Origin: Hymenobacter metallicola
Lineage (GTDB): Bacteria > Bacteroidota > Bacteroidia > Cytophagales > Hymenobacteraceae
Direction: 5' to 3'
Assembly: GCF_004745645.1 (NCBI RefSeq)
Contig: NZ_SRMB01000002.1
Location: 744,001-808,000 of the forward strand
Length of the DNA: 64,000 nucleotides
This document shows, piece by piece, positions 10,698 to 18,685 of this stretch (its first letter is position 1; each line of letters begins with the position of its first letter). The notes beneath the pieces were generated by a model. The model did no database searches, was not told the origin of the DNA, and saw nothing but the letters and a program-made list of their open reading frames with translations. The position numbers and the translations under genes are program-made.

Positions 10698-13424
10698 ATG
10701 AAGAGAATTTTATTCACTACCACGGCTCTACTCGGAGCTGTTTTAACCCGTGCCCAGCAGCTTGATACTTTAGCGCCGCGGCAGCCTGCCCTACAGCTGG
10801 AGCCAAGCGCCACCCAGCAGCCCGACAGTTTTGCCCTTGGGATACTGCTTAGCTGCGGAACGGCAGGAGTTGTTATCACTGAGGCAACCAGACAAGGCCC
10901 ACAGCCTGGCACCACCATTCAACCGGCCTTGTCGCGCATTGCCGGCGTGCAGGTAACGCCCTTTTCCGGGGCGCCGGGAGCCTGGGCGACGGTGCGCATT
11001 CGGGGCGTAGCCAACGTGGCGGGCAACAGTCAGCCCTTGTATGTGGTAGATGGTATTCCGGTGTATAACCTGGATGCCAAGCCCGAGGAGTGGACTGGGC
11101 CCTACCGCTTCATCAACTCGAACCCGTACAACCCCGTGGAGTCGGCCGTGCCGTTTTCGCCCATGGGCAATCCGCTGCTGGACCTGCCGGTGGAAGACGT
11201 GGCCCAGGTGGAAGTGCTTAAGGGTGCCGCAGCCACCGCCCTGTACGGCATGCAGGGTACTAACGGGGTTATCCGCATCAGCACCCGCCGCGGTGCTGAC
11301 GGCCTCGCCCTGGCTCAAAAGCTGCGGGTGCGTTACGCCGGCTGGGGCGGGCTGCAGCAGGTGCGCCAGCGCTACGAGCTGATGAATGCCCGCCAATACG
11401 CCGAAATGGCCAACGAAGCAGCTCGTAACGATGGATTCACGCCGCCCTACAGCCCGGCCCAGCTCAACAGCCTACCGGAAGCCGACTGGCAGGACAAGGC
11501 GTTCCGGGTGGCGGGCATGCAAAGCCACAACCTGAGCCTGGACGGCCTGACCGACCACCTCACCCGCTACTACGTGGCCGCCGACTACCTGCAGCAGGCG
11601 GGCGTGCTGCGCAACTCGGCGCTGAGCCGCTACAGCCTGCGCGCCAACGTGGAGCAGCCAGTGGGCCGCAAGCTGACCATCACGGCCCGGGTAGCAGGCA
11701 GCCAGCTCGACCAGCGCCAGCCCGGCTACCAGTCGGATGCGGGCAACCTGCTCACCAGCCTGCTGCAGGCCAAACCTCTGGTGCCGCCGCCCGCCCCAGA
11801 CCCGTATTACACCTACGACCCGCTGCGCAATCTGGAGCAGGTGTACTTCGCGCCCCGCACCCGCCGCCTGCAGGGCCAGCTGCAACTGCACTACCAGATT
11901 ATGCCGGCCCTGGCGGTACGGGCCTACGCCAGCCGGGAGCTGGCCGAGCTGCAGGGCGACTTGCACCAGCCCGCCTTTGCGCCGCCAAACAGCCCTGTGG
12001 TCAACTACGAGCAACGCGCCACCTCCGACACCAAGACGGGCGTGTACGGCGCCGAGCTGCGCTACCAGCAGACGCTGCAAGACCGGCACGCCGTGACGGG
12101 TAGTCTGCACTACCAACAGCAGCGGTATAAGCGGAAACTACGGCTGCAACAGGATATCTACTCCAACGACCCGAATCTACCGTCCCCCACCATCGGACAG
12201 TCGTACTTCCAAACGCAGCTCGACAATGACCCGCTGCACAATGCCACGGGCTCCGTGACGTACGCCTACGACGGGCGCTACGAGCTACAGGCCTCCATGC
12301 GGGCCGACTTTTTGCTGGCCACCGATGAGCGCAGCGAACAGCACCGGTGGTTTCCGGGGGCTGAAGTACGCTGGCACCTGGGCCGGGAAAACTTCCTGCT
12401 TCATCAATCGGTGGTCAGCACCCTGACGCTGCGCACGGGCGCGGGCCGCACCCGCAGCTTTTACTCATTTGACCAGACCGACCACCTGGACGCCGGCCTG
12501 CTCCTGGGCGTGCTCCAGGATAAACTAACGCTGGATGCGCAGGTATACCGCCGACGGACAGAGGATGCCCAAACCTTGCTGTCGGGGCAGTTTTACGGCA
12601 CCAATGGGCCCCAAACCTACTACTACCAGTCCTTGGTTGGGCTGCAAAATCAGGGCCTGGAACTCACCCTGCAAGGGTCGTGGCAGCTGGGGCAGCTGCG
12701 GGGCCTGAGCACGGTGGCCGTAGCCGCCAACCAGAATAAGGTAACCGCCCTGCGCTTCAATGACCAGGCAGTTGACAAAATTGACAATCTGGAGAAAGGC
12801 CAGCCGGTGAGCCGCTTCTTCGTCTTCGAACAGGACGGCACTTACCCCGCCGGCTCGCCCAACGCCGGCCAGATTCGGTTCCGCGACCAGGACAACAATG
12901 GGAGAATTGACAACGGCGACGGGGTGTACCAGGGTAATGGCCTGCCCCGTCGCACCCTGAACGTGTACCAGCAGCTGAGCTGGAAACGCTGGCAGCTGCA
13001 GGCCCAGTTCGACGGGCTCTTTGGCTATCAGATTTACAATCCTACCCTGCTGGGCCTGGACCGGCCCAGTGGCGGGTTCAATGCCTCGGCGCGGGCCCTC
13101 AACTACTGGACGCCGGCCAATCAGAACACGTCTATACCGCGGCCCCTGGTATACACACCCTTTTTACGGCTCGGCGACAACAACCTGGAAAACGGCAACC
13201 ACCTCCGCCTGTCCCAGCTGGCGGTTAGCTACGAGGTTCTCAACAGCCGGTCCCGCCGCCTGAGCGTGTGGGTAGGCGGCCAGAACCTGTTCGTGACGGG
13301 CTCCTACCGCGGCTTCGACCCCAACGTCAGCAGCGGGGGCGCCTCGCCCCTGCTGGCGGGCCAGGATGCCAGCGTGTACCCCGTGGCCCGGGTGTGGCAG
13401 CTGGGTGTGCGCGGGCAGTTTTAG
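10698..13424 (+). CDS. SusC/RagA-type TonB-dependent outer-membrane receptor
   Basis: A 908-residue receptor. The signal peptide is MKRILFTTTALLGAVLTRAQ. The plug domain (about 70-200) shows the SusC hallmarks: LYVVDGIPVYN and VEVLKGAAATALYGMQGTNG. A 22-strand barrel follows and ends in VWQLGVRGQF, with a terminal aromatic. Two features are unusual. The usual N-terminal carboxypeptidase-regulatory-like domain (about 80 residues) is missing and replaced by a short Gln/Pro-rich stretch. No SusD partner is next to it; the downstream gene is a peptidase. The import substrate cannot be told from the sequence. Confidence 0.9.
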   Translation: MKRILFTTTALLGAVLTRAQQLDTLAPRQPALQLEPSATQQPDSFALGILLSCGTAGVVITEATRQGPQPGTTIQPALSRIAGVQVTPFSGAPGAWATVRIRGVANVAGNSQPLYVVDGIPVYNLDAKPEEWTGPYRFINSNPYNPVESAVPFSPMGNPLLDLPVEDVAQVEVLKGAAATALYGMQGTNGVIRISTRRGADGLALAQKLRVRYAGWGGLQQVRQRYELMNARQYAEMANEAARNDGFTPPYSPAQLNSLPEADWQDKAFRVAGMQSHNLSLDGLTDHLTRYYVAADYLQQAGVLRNSALSRYSLRANVEQPVGRKLTITARVAGSQLDQRQPGYQSDAGNLLTSLLQAKPLVPPPAPDPYYTYDPLRNLEQVYFAPRTRRLQGQLQLHYQIMPALAVRAYASRELAELQGDLHQPAFAPPNSPVVNYEQRATSDTKTGVYGAELRYQQTLQDRHAVTGSLHYQQQRYKRKLRLQQDIYSNDPNLPSPTIGQSYFQTQLDNDPLHNATGSVTYAYDGRYELQASMRADFLLATDERSEQHRWFPGAEVRWHLGRENFLLHQSVVSTLTLRTGAGRTRSFYSFDQTDHLDAGLLLGVLQDKLTLDAQVYRRRTEDAQTLLSGQFYGTNGPQTYYYQSLVGLQNQGLELTLQGSWQLGQLRGLSTVAVAANQNKVTALRFNDQAVDKIDNLEKGQPVSRFFVFEQDGTYPAGSPNAGQIRFRDQDNNGRIDNGDGVYQGNGLPRRTLNVYQQLSWKRWQLQAQFDGLFGYQIYNPTLLGLDRPSGGFNASARALNYWTPANQNTSIPRPLVYTPFLRLGDNNLENGNHLRLSQLAVSYEVLNSRSRRLSVWVGGQNLFVTGSYRGFDPNVSSGGASPLLAGQDASVYPVARVWQLGVRGQF

Positions 13425-13510
13425 TCCATAACGCGGGCCGTAGTCCCGAACCCGGGCACCCCGGCGCGGGTTATTACGTTACTTCTTTGCGCTTCCCCCT
13501 ATCTTGCCTT

Positions 13511-14791
13511 ATGATTCACTTCGAAGAATTCACTCTTGCCAACGGTCTGCGCTGCATTGTGCACGAAGATCATACCACCCCTATTGCCGTGCTCAACGTG
13601 CTCTACAACGTCGGCTCCCGCGACGAAGACGAGCGGCACACCGGCTTTGCACACTTGTTTGAGCACCTGATGTTCTCGGGCTCGGTCAACATCCCGAGCT
13701 ACGACGAGCCCCTGCAGTACGTGGGCGGCGAAAACAACGCCTTCACCTCCCCCGACATTACCAACTACTACCTCACGGTGCCGGCGGCCAACCTCGAAAC
13801 CGGCTTCTGGCTCGAATCAGACCGCATGTTGGGCTTGGCCTTCTCCGAAAACGGCCTGGAAGTACAGCGCAAAGTGGTGGTCGAGGAGTTCAAGCAAAAC
13901 TACCTCAACCAGCCCTACGGCGACGTGTGGCTCAAGCTGCGTCCCTTGGCTTATCAGGTGCACCCCTACCAGTGGCCCACTATCGGCAAGGAGGTTAGTC
14001 ACATCGAAAATGCGGTGATGGACGATGTACGGGCCTTTTTTGCCAAGCACTACTCGCCTTCTAACGCTATTCTGGTTGTGGCCGGGGCCGTTACGGTTGC
14101 CGAAGCCCGCCGCTTGGCCGAGAAGTGGTTTGAGCCCATCCCCGCGGGCACCCGCTACGAGCGGCAGCTGCCCGCCGAACCCCGCCAGCAGGCGCCCCGC
14201 CACCTCGATATTACGGCCGATGTGCCTGTCAGTGCTTTGTATAGGGTGTATCATATGCCCGGCCGCACCGATGCAGGCTATCATACGGCCGACCTGCTGA
14301 GCGACGTCCTGGGCCGCGGCAAGTCGTCGCGCCTGTATCAGCGTCTAGTAAAAGACCGGCCCTTGTTCAACTCGATATCAGCTTCCTGCACCGGTTCTCT
14401 GGAGCCGGGCCTGCTCGTTATCAGTGGCCGCCTCAATGCGGGCACCACGATGGAAGAAGCCGCCGCCGCCGTCGAGGAAGTGGTAGCGGAACTGCGCCAG
14501 GAGCTGGTATCGGTCGAAGAGCTGGAAAAAGTAAAAAATCAGGCCGAAGCCAGCATCGTATTCGAGGAAATCGAGCTGCTCAACCGCGCCATGGCGCTGG
14601 CTTATTCCAAGCTGTTGGGCGACGCTGACCTGGTTAACCAGGAAAGCGCCAAGGTACAAGCCGTAACGCCGGAAGGCCTGCTGGCTATGGCCCAGGAAGT
14701 TTTACGTCCCGAGAACAGCAGCACCCTCTACTACCGGGCCCAATCGGAAATAGCCACTCCCGCACTAGCTACGGCCGCTGCCGAAGAGTAG
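13511..14791 (+). CDS. M16 family zinc metallopeptidase (pitrilysin-like)
   Basis: 426 residues. The inverted zinc motif HXXEH is present (H48, E51, H52 in HLFEHLMFSG), and the downstream glutamate lies in the EVQRKVVVEEF helix. The protein holds one catalytic half (peptidase M16) and one C-terminal half (M16_C), as in the short processing-peptidase-like members, which work as pairs; no second M16 gene follows here. No signal peptide is seen. The frame is open 81 codons upstream into the receptor gene, but the ATG after TTGCCTT starts the conserved FTLANGLR segment. Closed by a strong terminator. Confidence 0.93.
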   Translation: MIHFEEFTLANGLRCIVHEDHTTPIAVLNVLYNVGSRDEDERHTGFAHLFEHLMFSGSVNIPSYDEPLQYVGGENNAFTSPDITNYYLTVPAANLETGFWLESDRMLGLAFSENGLEVQRKVVVEEFKQNYLNQPYGDVWLKLRPLAYQVHPYQWPTIGKEVSHIENAVMDDVRAFFAKHYSPSNAILVVAGAVTVAEARRLAEKWFEPIPAGTRYERQLPAEPRQQAPRHLDITADVPVSALYRVYHMPGRTDAGYHTADLLSDVLGRGKSSRLYQRLVKDRPLFNSISASCTGSLEPGLLVISGRLNAGTTMEEAAAAVEEVVAELRQELVSVEELEKVKNQAEASIVFEEIELLNRAMALAYSKLLGDADLVNQESAKVQAVTPEGLLAMAQEVLRPENSSTLYYRAQSEIATPALATAAAEE

Positions 14792-14810
14792 CGCGGCATG
14801 TAGTAGCAAA

Positions 14811-14848
14811 AGAAAAAGGCCACCCGGAATTCCGGGTGGCCTTTTTCT
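14811..14848. terminator. Bidirectional terminator after the M16 peptidase
   Basis: Perfect palindromic stem (aggccacccggaa / ttccgggtggcct) flanked by AGAAAA and TTTTCT. It lies 20 bases after the peptidase stop and faces the minus-strand secreted-protein gene. Confidence 0.92.
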
Positions 14849-14869
14849 TATATGGGTTGCATGAACGGC

Positions 14870-15445
14870 TTACCAGCCACTGCCGGAAGAACCCCAACCA
14901 TCATCAGCCTTCTTAGCCGGTGCTTTTTTGGCAGGAGCGGCCTTCTTAGCAGCAGGTGCTGCCGTAGCACCAGCGCTGCTTACTTTCTTAGTGGCAGAAG
15001 CCGAGGCCGATTTGGTTGCCGGAGCAGCCACCGGAGCGGCTACTTCGGTAGTCGTTACGGCGGGGGCAGCCGGGGCAGCTACAGGCGTAGCCTCCACCAT
15101 GGGAGCCGGAGCCGTCGTGGAAGTGTTGGTGCTCACATTACGCTTGATGTAGGGAGCTAGGGGGCGGCCCCGGTAGTCCATCCGCACGCGGTGGGAAGGA
15201 GCAGCCGTGAAGCCCGGGGCAATGGCAAAGCCGTTGGACTGGGGGTTGGACTCAACACCGGCGGCGGGAGCAGCAAACCCACTGCTGGCGGCAGGTGCGG
15301 TTTCGGGAGCGGCAGGAGCCGGCTCGACTGCTACCGGAGCGGCGGCAGGCTTGGCAGCTGCCTTGGCCTTACTCTGCTGGGCTAGTGCGTTTGAGGTGCT
15401 CAACACGGCAGCCAACAAAAGGCACGAAAAAACGGGACGTAGCAT
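14870..15445 (-). CDS. Ala/Pro-rich secreted protein with GRP motif (family member A)
   Basis: 191 residues. The chosen ATG gives a signal peptide (MLRPVFSCLLLAAVLSTSNA, cut before QQSKA). The mature part is mostly Ala, Pro, Thr and Lys and has one ordered-looking segment, APGFTAAPSHRVRMDYRGRP, which matches segments in the two neighbouring small proteins. The C-terminus is Lys/Ala-rich, then DDGWGSSGSGW. No catalytic domain is seen. It is first in position of three same-strand genes sharing the motif. The low-complexity Ala/Lys tract is reminiscent of surface or nucleic-acid-binding tails; the function is unknown. Confidence 0.65.
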   Translation of the reverse strand: MLRPVFSCLLLAAVLSTSNALAQQSKAKAAAKPAAAPVAVEPAPAAPETAPAASSGFAAPAAGVESNPQSNGFAIAPGFTAAPSHRVRMDYRGRPLAPYIKRNVSTNTSTTAPAPMVEATPVAAPAAPAVTTTEVAAPVAAPATKSASASATKKVSSAGATAAPAAKKAAPAKKAPAKKADDGWGSSGSGW

Positions 15446-15571
15446 AGCTAAAAAAGAGTGGTAGTAGAAGATTTTCTCTCCCCCACTACGCAGAAACAGT
15501 AAAATTTGTGCCTGAAAGCACAAAAATATCTACTCCATCCTTAAGTATGGGGCCGGGAGCCATATTTATTC

Positions 15572-15910
15572 TTAGCGCCGCTTGCGCGCCGGGGCCGGGG
15601 CCGGAGCTTCTTTGGCCGCCGAAATGGTTGAGTTGGTAGAGGCGGGCTTAGGGGCCTTTTTCTTGATGGGGCGGCCCATGTAATCGGTGCTGGGCGGGGT
15701 GGGCATGTTGATGCGCATACCGGGTGCCAGGCGCTGCCGATCCTCGTCGGTATAGCGGCGCGAGTTGGAGACGCGGGCTACGGCCCGGGAGCGGCTGGCC
15801 GAAGCCTTTTTGTGGTAGCCGCTGGCGCGTTTGGTTTGGGCCTGGGCCACCAACGTCGGCGCCAGCACAATGAAGCTCAATAAGCAGAAAAAGAGTCGAG
15901 GGTACCGCAT
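15572..15910 (-). CDS. Small basic secreted protein with GRP motif (family member B)
   Basis: 112 residues from the ATG that opens a signal peptide (MRYPRLFFCLLSFIVLAP...AQAQ). The frame is open much further upstream, but that part lies over the neighbouring gene. The mature protein has the same motif as its neighbours: LAPGMRINMP, then STDYMGRPIKKKAPKP. The rest is Ser/Ala/Arg/Lys-rich and ends in ARKRR. Unknown function; the neighbours suggest a small paralogous set. Confidence 0.65.
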   Translation of the reverse strand: MRYPRLFFCLLSFIVLAPTLVAQAQTKRASGYHKKASASRSRAVARVSNSRRYTDEDRQRLAPGMRINMPTPPSTDYMGRPIKKKAPKPASTNSTISAAKEAPAPAPARKRR

Positions 15911-15990
15911 CAGAAACCAGGAAAAAGTGAAACATACACTCCTGGTTGCTAATACGGTACCCCCGAACTTTCGGCGAACCGGCACCTGAA

Positions 15991-16524
15991 TTATTCGCCC
16001 GATACGGCCGTGGTAGCTACGGTTGAAGACTTGGCAATCTTGGCGGCTACTTTGGCATCCTGACGCTTGGCTTTGCGGACGGGCCGGCCCCAGTAATCGG
16101 TGCTGGTGCCGCGGTAAGGCGCCGTGTTCATGCCGGGCGCAATCATCACGCCGGAAGAGTGCATCATCGGGTCGTCGCTGGCTTCGTCGGCCGTGGCGAC
16201 TTGGGCAACGGGAGCCGTAGTGAGGTTGTTCTTCGCCTTTTTCTTGATCGGCCGTCCCCACCAGTCGGTGCTGGGCTTGTCGTGCAGGCTCAGGCTAATG
16301 CCGGGGGCGCTACTCCAACCCGTGTTGTAGCCGGCGGCCTCATCCGTAGTAGTGGTAGCGGCTTCGGCTTTTTCGGCGGCCGTAGGAATGTTCATCGTCC
16401 AGGGGTCCAGCACGGGCTCGGCCCACTCGGCGGCCGGAGCGGCGGAAGTATTGCGGGTTTGGGCCTGCGCCGAGGCAGTGCCTACTACAAACAGGAAGAA
16501 AGCCGAAGTCAGGAAACGGTTCAT
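15991..16524 (-). CDS. Secreted protein with two GRP motifs (family member C)
   Basis: 177 residues with a signal peptide (MNRFLTSAFFLFVVGTASAQ). Two copies of the shared motif are visible: APGISLSLHD...STDWWGRPIKKK and APGMNTAPY...STDYWGRPVRKA. Between them lies an Ala/Thr/Asp-rich linker. The duplication inside one gene and the single copies in the two neighbours point to repeated short-unit duplication. No enzymatic domain is seen; a surface or periplasmic role is inferred from the signal peptide alone. Confidence 0.68.
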   Translation of the reverse strand: MNRFLTSAFFLFVVGTASAQAQTRNTSAAPAAEWAEPVLDPWTMNIPTAAEKAEAATTTTDEAAGYNTGWSSAPGISLSLHDKPSTDWWGRPIKKKAKNNLTTAPVAQVATADEASDDPMMHSSGVMIAPGMNTAPYRGTSTDYWGRPVRKAKRQDAKVAAKIAKSSTVATTAVSGE

Positions 16525-16725
16525 AACGAAGGGAAGACTGAAAGGAGGATGAAAATAAATTCGGCCTGGGGCCGTCGGCATCTAACTCGAACGGGTGGCG
16601 CCCCGCGTTCAGCCTTCTTTGCCGCTTATAAGAGGGGTTTTGCAGCAATCATACCAACTTTTTCCGGCCTGGTGTGCGCCCCGGATTCCTCCCCGGATTT
16701 GCGGGCGGATTTTGCGGCGGAAGCG

Positions 16726-16733
16726 TACCTTTG
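16726..16733 (+). promoter_or_regulatory. -7 box (TACCTTTG) directly in front of pheS
   Basis: Perfect TAnnTTTG, with seven bases between it and the pheS ATG, so transcription probably starts at or next to the start codon. A TTTG at 16698-16701 is 24 bases away, a little too far for an ideal -33 element. Confidence 0.6.
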
Positions 16734-16740
16734 CAGCACT

Positions 16741-17784
16741 ATGCAGGACCAAATCAACCGCCTCCGCGCCGAAATCGAAGCTTACGACCTTGCTGCCCCC
16801 GACCAGCTCGAGCAGTTCCGCATTGCCTTCACCGGGCGCAAAGGGCAACTGGCCGATTTGTTTGACCTTCTCAAAACCGTGCCCCAGGAGCAGCGCCGGG
16901 CCGTGGGCCAGGAGCTCAACCAGCTTAAGCAGCTAGCCCTGGACAAATTCACCCAGCGCCAGCAGGAGCTGGAAGCGGCGGCCAACAATGCTCCGGCCGA
17001 CCCGACGTTCGATTACACACTGCCCGTGGTGCCTAACGCCCTGGGCACACGCCACCCGCTGAGTCTGGTGCGGGAAGAGATGGTGCGTATCTTCTCCCGC
17101 ATCGGCTTCAACGTAGCCGAAGGGCCCGAAATAGAAGACGACTGGCACAACTTCACGGCCCTGAACTTCCCGGAAAACCACCCGGCCCGCGACATGCAGG
17201 ACACGTTCTTCGTGACCCGCAACCCCGCCGACCCTACCCACGATGCCCTGCTGCGCACCCACACCAGCACCGTGCAAGTGCGCGTGATGGAAAGTCAGCA
17301 GCCCCCGATTCGCAGCATCATGCCGGGCCGGGTATACCGTAACGAGGCTATTTCGGCCCGGGCCCACATGATGTTTCACCAGGTGGAAGGCATTTTCATT
17401 GACGAAGGCGTCAGTTTTGCCGATCTGAAGCAGACGGTGTATTACTTCGTGCAGGAAATGTTTGGCCAGGATATCCAGATCCGCTTCCGCCCGTCCTTTT
17501 TCCCCTTCACCGAGCCCAGCGCCGAAATCGACATTACCTGTCTGATCTGCAAAGGCACCGGCTGCAACATCTGCAAGCAAAGCGGCTGGGTTGAAATTGG
17601 GGGCTGCGGCATGGTCGACCCCAACGTGCTTCAGCAGTCCGGCATCGACCCGGAGCGGTACTCGGGCTACGCCTGGGGCATGGGCATTGAGCGCATCACG
17701 ATGCTGAAGTACCAGATTAAAGACCTGCGCCTGTTCACGGAAAACGATATGCGCTTCCTGCGCCAGTTTGAAGGCGTGCAGTAA
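16741..17784 (+). CDS. pheS: Phenylalanine--tRNA ligase alpha subunit
   Basis: A 347-residue class II aminoacyl-tRNA synthetase subunit that charges tRNA-Phe as an alpha2-beta2 enzyme. It has an N-terminal coiled-coil arm (about 1-85), then the catalytic core with PNALGTRHPLSLVREEM, FNVAEGPEIEDDWHNF (motif 1 region), PGRVYRNEAISARAHMMFHQ (motif 2) and YAWGMGIERITMLKY (motif 3). A Cys-containing insert (CLICKGTGCNICKQSG) resembles a zinc-ribbon-like loop found in some PheS proteins. The frame is open upstream, but the ATG follows a promoter box and matches the family N-terminus. The pheT gene is not adjacent. Confidence 0.96.
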   Translation: MQDQINRLRAEIEAYDLAAPDQLEQFRIAFTGRKGQLADLFDLLKTVPQEQRRAVGQELNQLKQLALDKFTQRQQELEAAANNAPADPTFDYTLPVVPNALGTRHPLSLVREEMVRIFSRIGFNVAEGPEIEDDWHNFTALNFPENHPARDMQDTFFVTRNPADPTHDALLRTHTSTVQVRVMESQQPPIRSIMPGRVYRNEAISARAHMMFHQVEGIFIDEGVSFADLKQTVYYFVQEMFGQDIQIRFRPSFFPFTEPSAEIDITCLICKGTGCNICKQSGWVEIGGCGMVDPNVLQQSGIDPERYSGYAWGMGIERITMLKYQIKDLRLFTENDMRFLRQFEGVQ

Positions 17785-17811
17785 TAGAATAAGGAAAGTA
17801 CCGGCAAGCCC

Positions 17812-17862
17812 GAAGCCGCCTTGGAACGAGAAGCCCGCGCTGTATCGTTGCAAGGCGGCTTC
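17812..17862. terminator. Hairpin after pheS, possible terminator
   Basis: 12-bp perfect arms (gaagccgccttg / caaggcggcttc) separated by 27 bases, about 28 bases after the pheS stop. There is no U-tract, so termination is uncertain. Confidence 0.4.
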
Positions 17863-17943
17863 TGCCTGCTGCTAGAAGCCTGCCCGACTACGTACTAGAA
17901 CCCGGGGACGCACGTTGGCTACCTTATTTAAGACACTTTGCAT

Positions 17944-18381
17944 ATGACATGGTTTAGCTTTCGGAGTTTTACGGCTGCTTTGGGGGCCGCGTGCCTGGGC
18001 CTGCTCACCAGCTGCGAGGGCACTTCCGAGGCGCAGCCCCAGATTCCCTTGACGGCCTTCAGCGAGGTACTCTACCTGACCGACCAGCAGAATAGCGCGT
18101 TGCGCTTCGACAATGGGGCCGTGTACCACAAAGGCGGCGTACGCGGACTGATTGTAGTTCGTCAGAACGCCAGCACCTACTTGGCCTTCGAGCGCACCTG
18201 CACCTATAATTCGGCCGATACCTGCGCCCGGGTTAAGATTTCCCCGTTTGTGCAGCTAGTTGATCCTTGCTGCAAGTCGCAATTCAACTTCCAAGGCCAG
18301 GTACAGGGTGGGCCGGCCAACTTACCCCTGCGCCGCTACCCCACGTCGCTTTCTGGCAACGTACTGACAATCACAAACTAG
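17944..18381 (+). CDS. Rieske-like lipoprotein lacking the iron-sulfur ligands
   Basis: 145 residues. A lipoprotein signal peptide ends in LTSC (C24). The C-terminal half follows the order of a Rieske [2Fe-2S] domain: ERTCTYNSADTC stands where CxHxxxxC is expected, and DPCCKSQFNFQGQVQGGPAN followed by LPLRRYP stands where CPCHGSxFDxxGxVxxGPAxxPL is expected. The cysteines C86 and C109 remain, but both ligand histidines are replaced (Y88 and K111), so a normal Rieske cluster should not form. C94 and C110 may form a disulfide. Likely a periplasm-facing lipoprotein of unknown function. Confidence 0.7.
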   Translation: MTWFSFRSFTAALGAACLGLLTSCEGTSEAQPQIPLTAFSEVLYLTDQQNSALRFDNGAVYHKGGVRGLIVVRQNASTYLAFERTCTYNSADTCARVKISPFVQLVDPCCKSQFNFQGQVQGGPANLPLRRYPTSLSGNVLTITN

Positions 18382-18413
18382 AAAATTATTTGCAATTATT
18401 TTTACGGCAATGC

Positions 18414-18444
18414 TTGCAGGAACTGAATCGACCTGCTAATATTG
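18414..18444 (+). promoter_or_regulatory. Candidate promoter of tRNA-Asn
   Basis: CTTG, 20 bases, then TAATATTG: one mismatch each from the TTTG / TAnnTTTG pattern, with ideal spacing, 33 bases upstream of the tRNA. Confidence 0.45.
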
Positions 18445-18477
18445 CACCCGCAACGACAGATAAACGTCGCCATAACC

Positions 18478-18554
18478 GCTTCCTTAGCTCAGCCGGTTAG
18501 AGCATCTGACTGTTAATCAGAGGGTCCCTGGTTCGAGCCCAGGAGGGAGCGCCA
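18478..18554 (+). tRNA. tRNA-Asn (anticodon GTT)
   Basis: A complete cloverleaf of 77 bases. Acceptor GCTTCCT pairs with AGGGAGC (one G-U pair), the D arm is GCTC/GAGC, the anticodon stem TCTGA/TCAGA encloses the loop CTGTTAA with anticodon GTT at 18512-18514, and the T arm is CCTGG-TTCGAGC-CCAGG. The CCA end is encoded in the gene. Confidence 0.97.
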
Positions 18555-18555
18555 C

Positions 18556-18605
18556 GAAGCCCGGTAGTAGACTTTAACCCAGTCTGTTACCGGGCTTTCT
18601 CTTTG
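18556..18605 (+). terminator. Terminator after tRNA-Asn
   Basis: 10-bp stem (aagcccggta / taccgggctt) with a 21-base loop, followed by TCTCTTT. It begins directly after the tRNA. Confidence 0.75.
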
Positions 18606-18685
18606 TGGCTGGTGCCAACTATGGGGCAAAGCGGATACCTTGCTGCCCGGATACTGGTCTTCAAAGCCCCTCTTTCTCCCAAGCC

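Noticed and set aside
10698..14791. Polysaccharide utilisation locus
   Set aside because: A SusC-like gene is present, but there is no SusD, glycosidase or regulator next to it.
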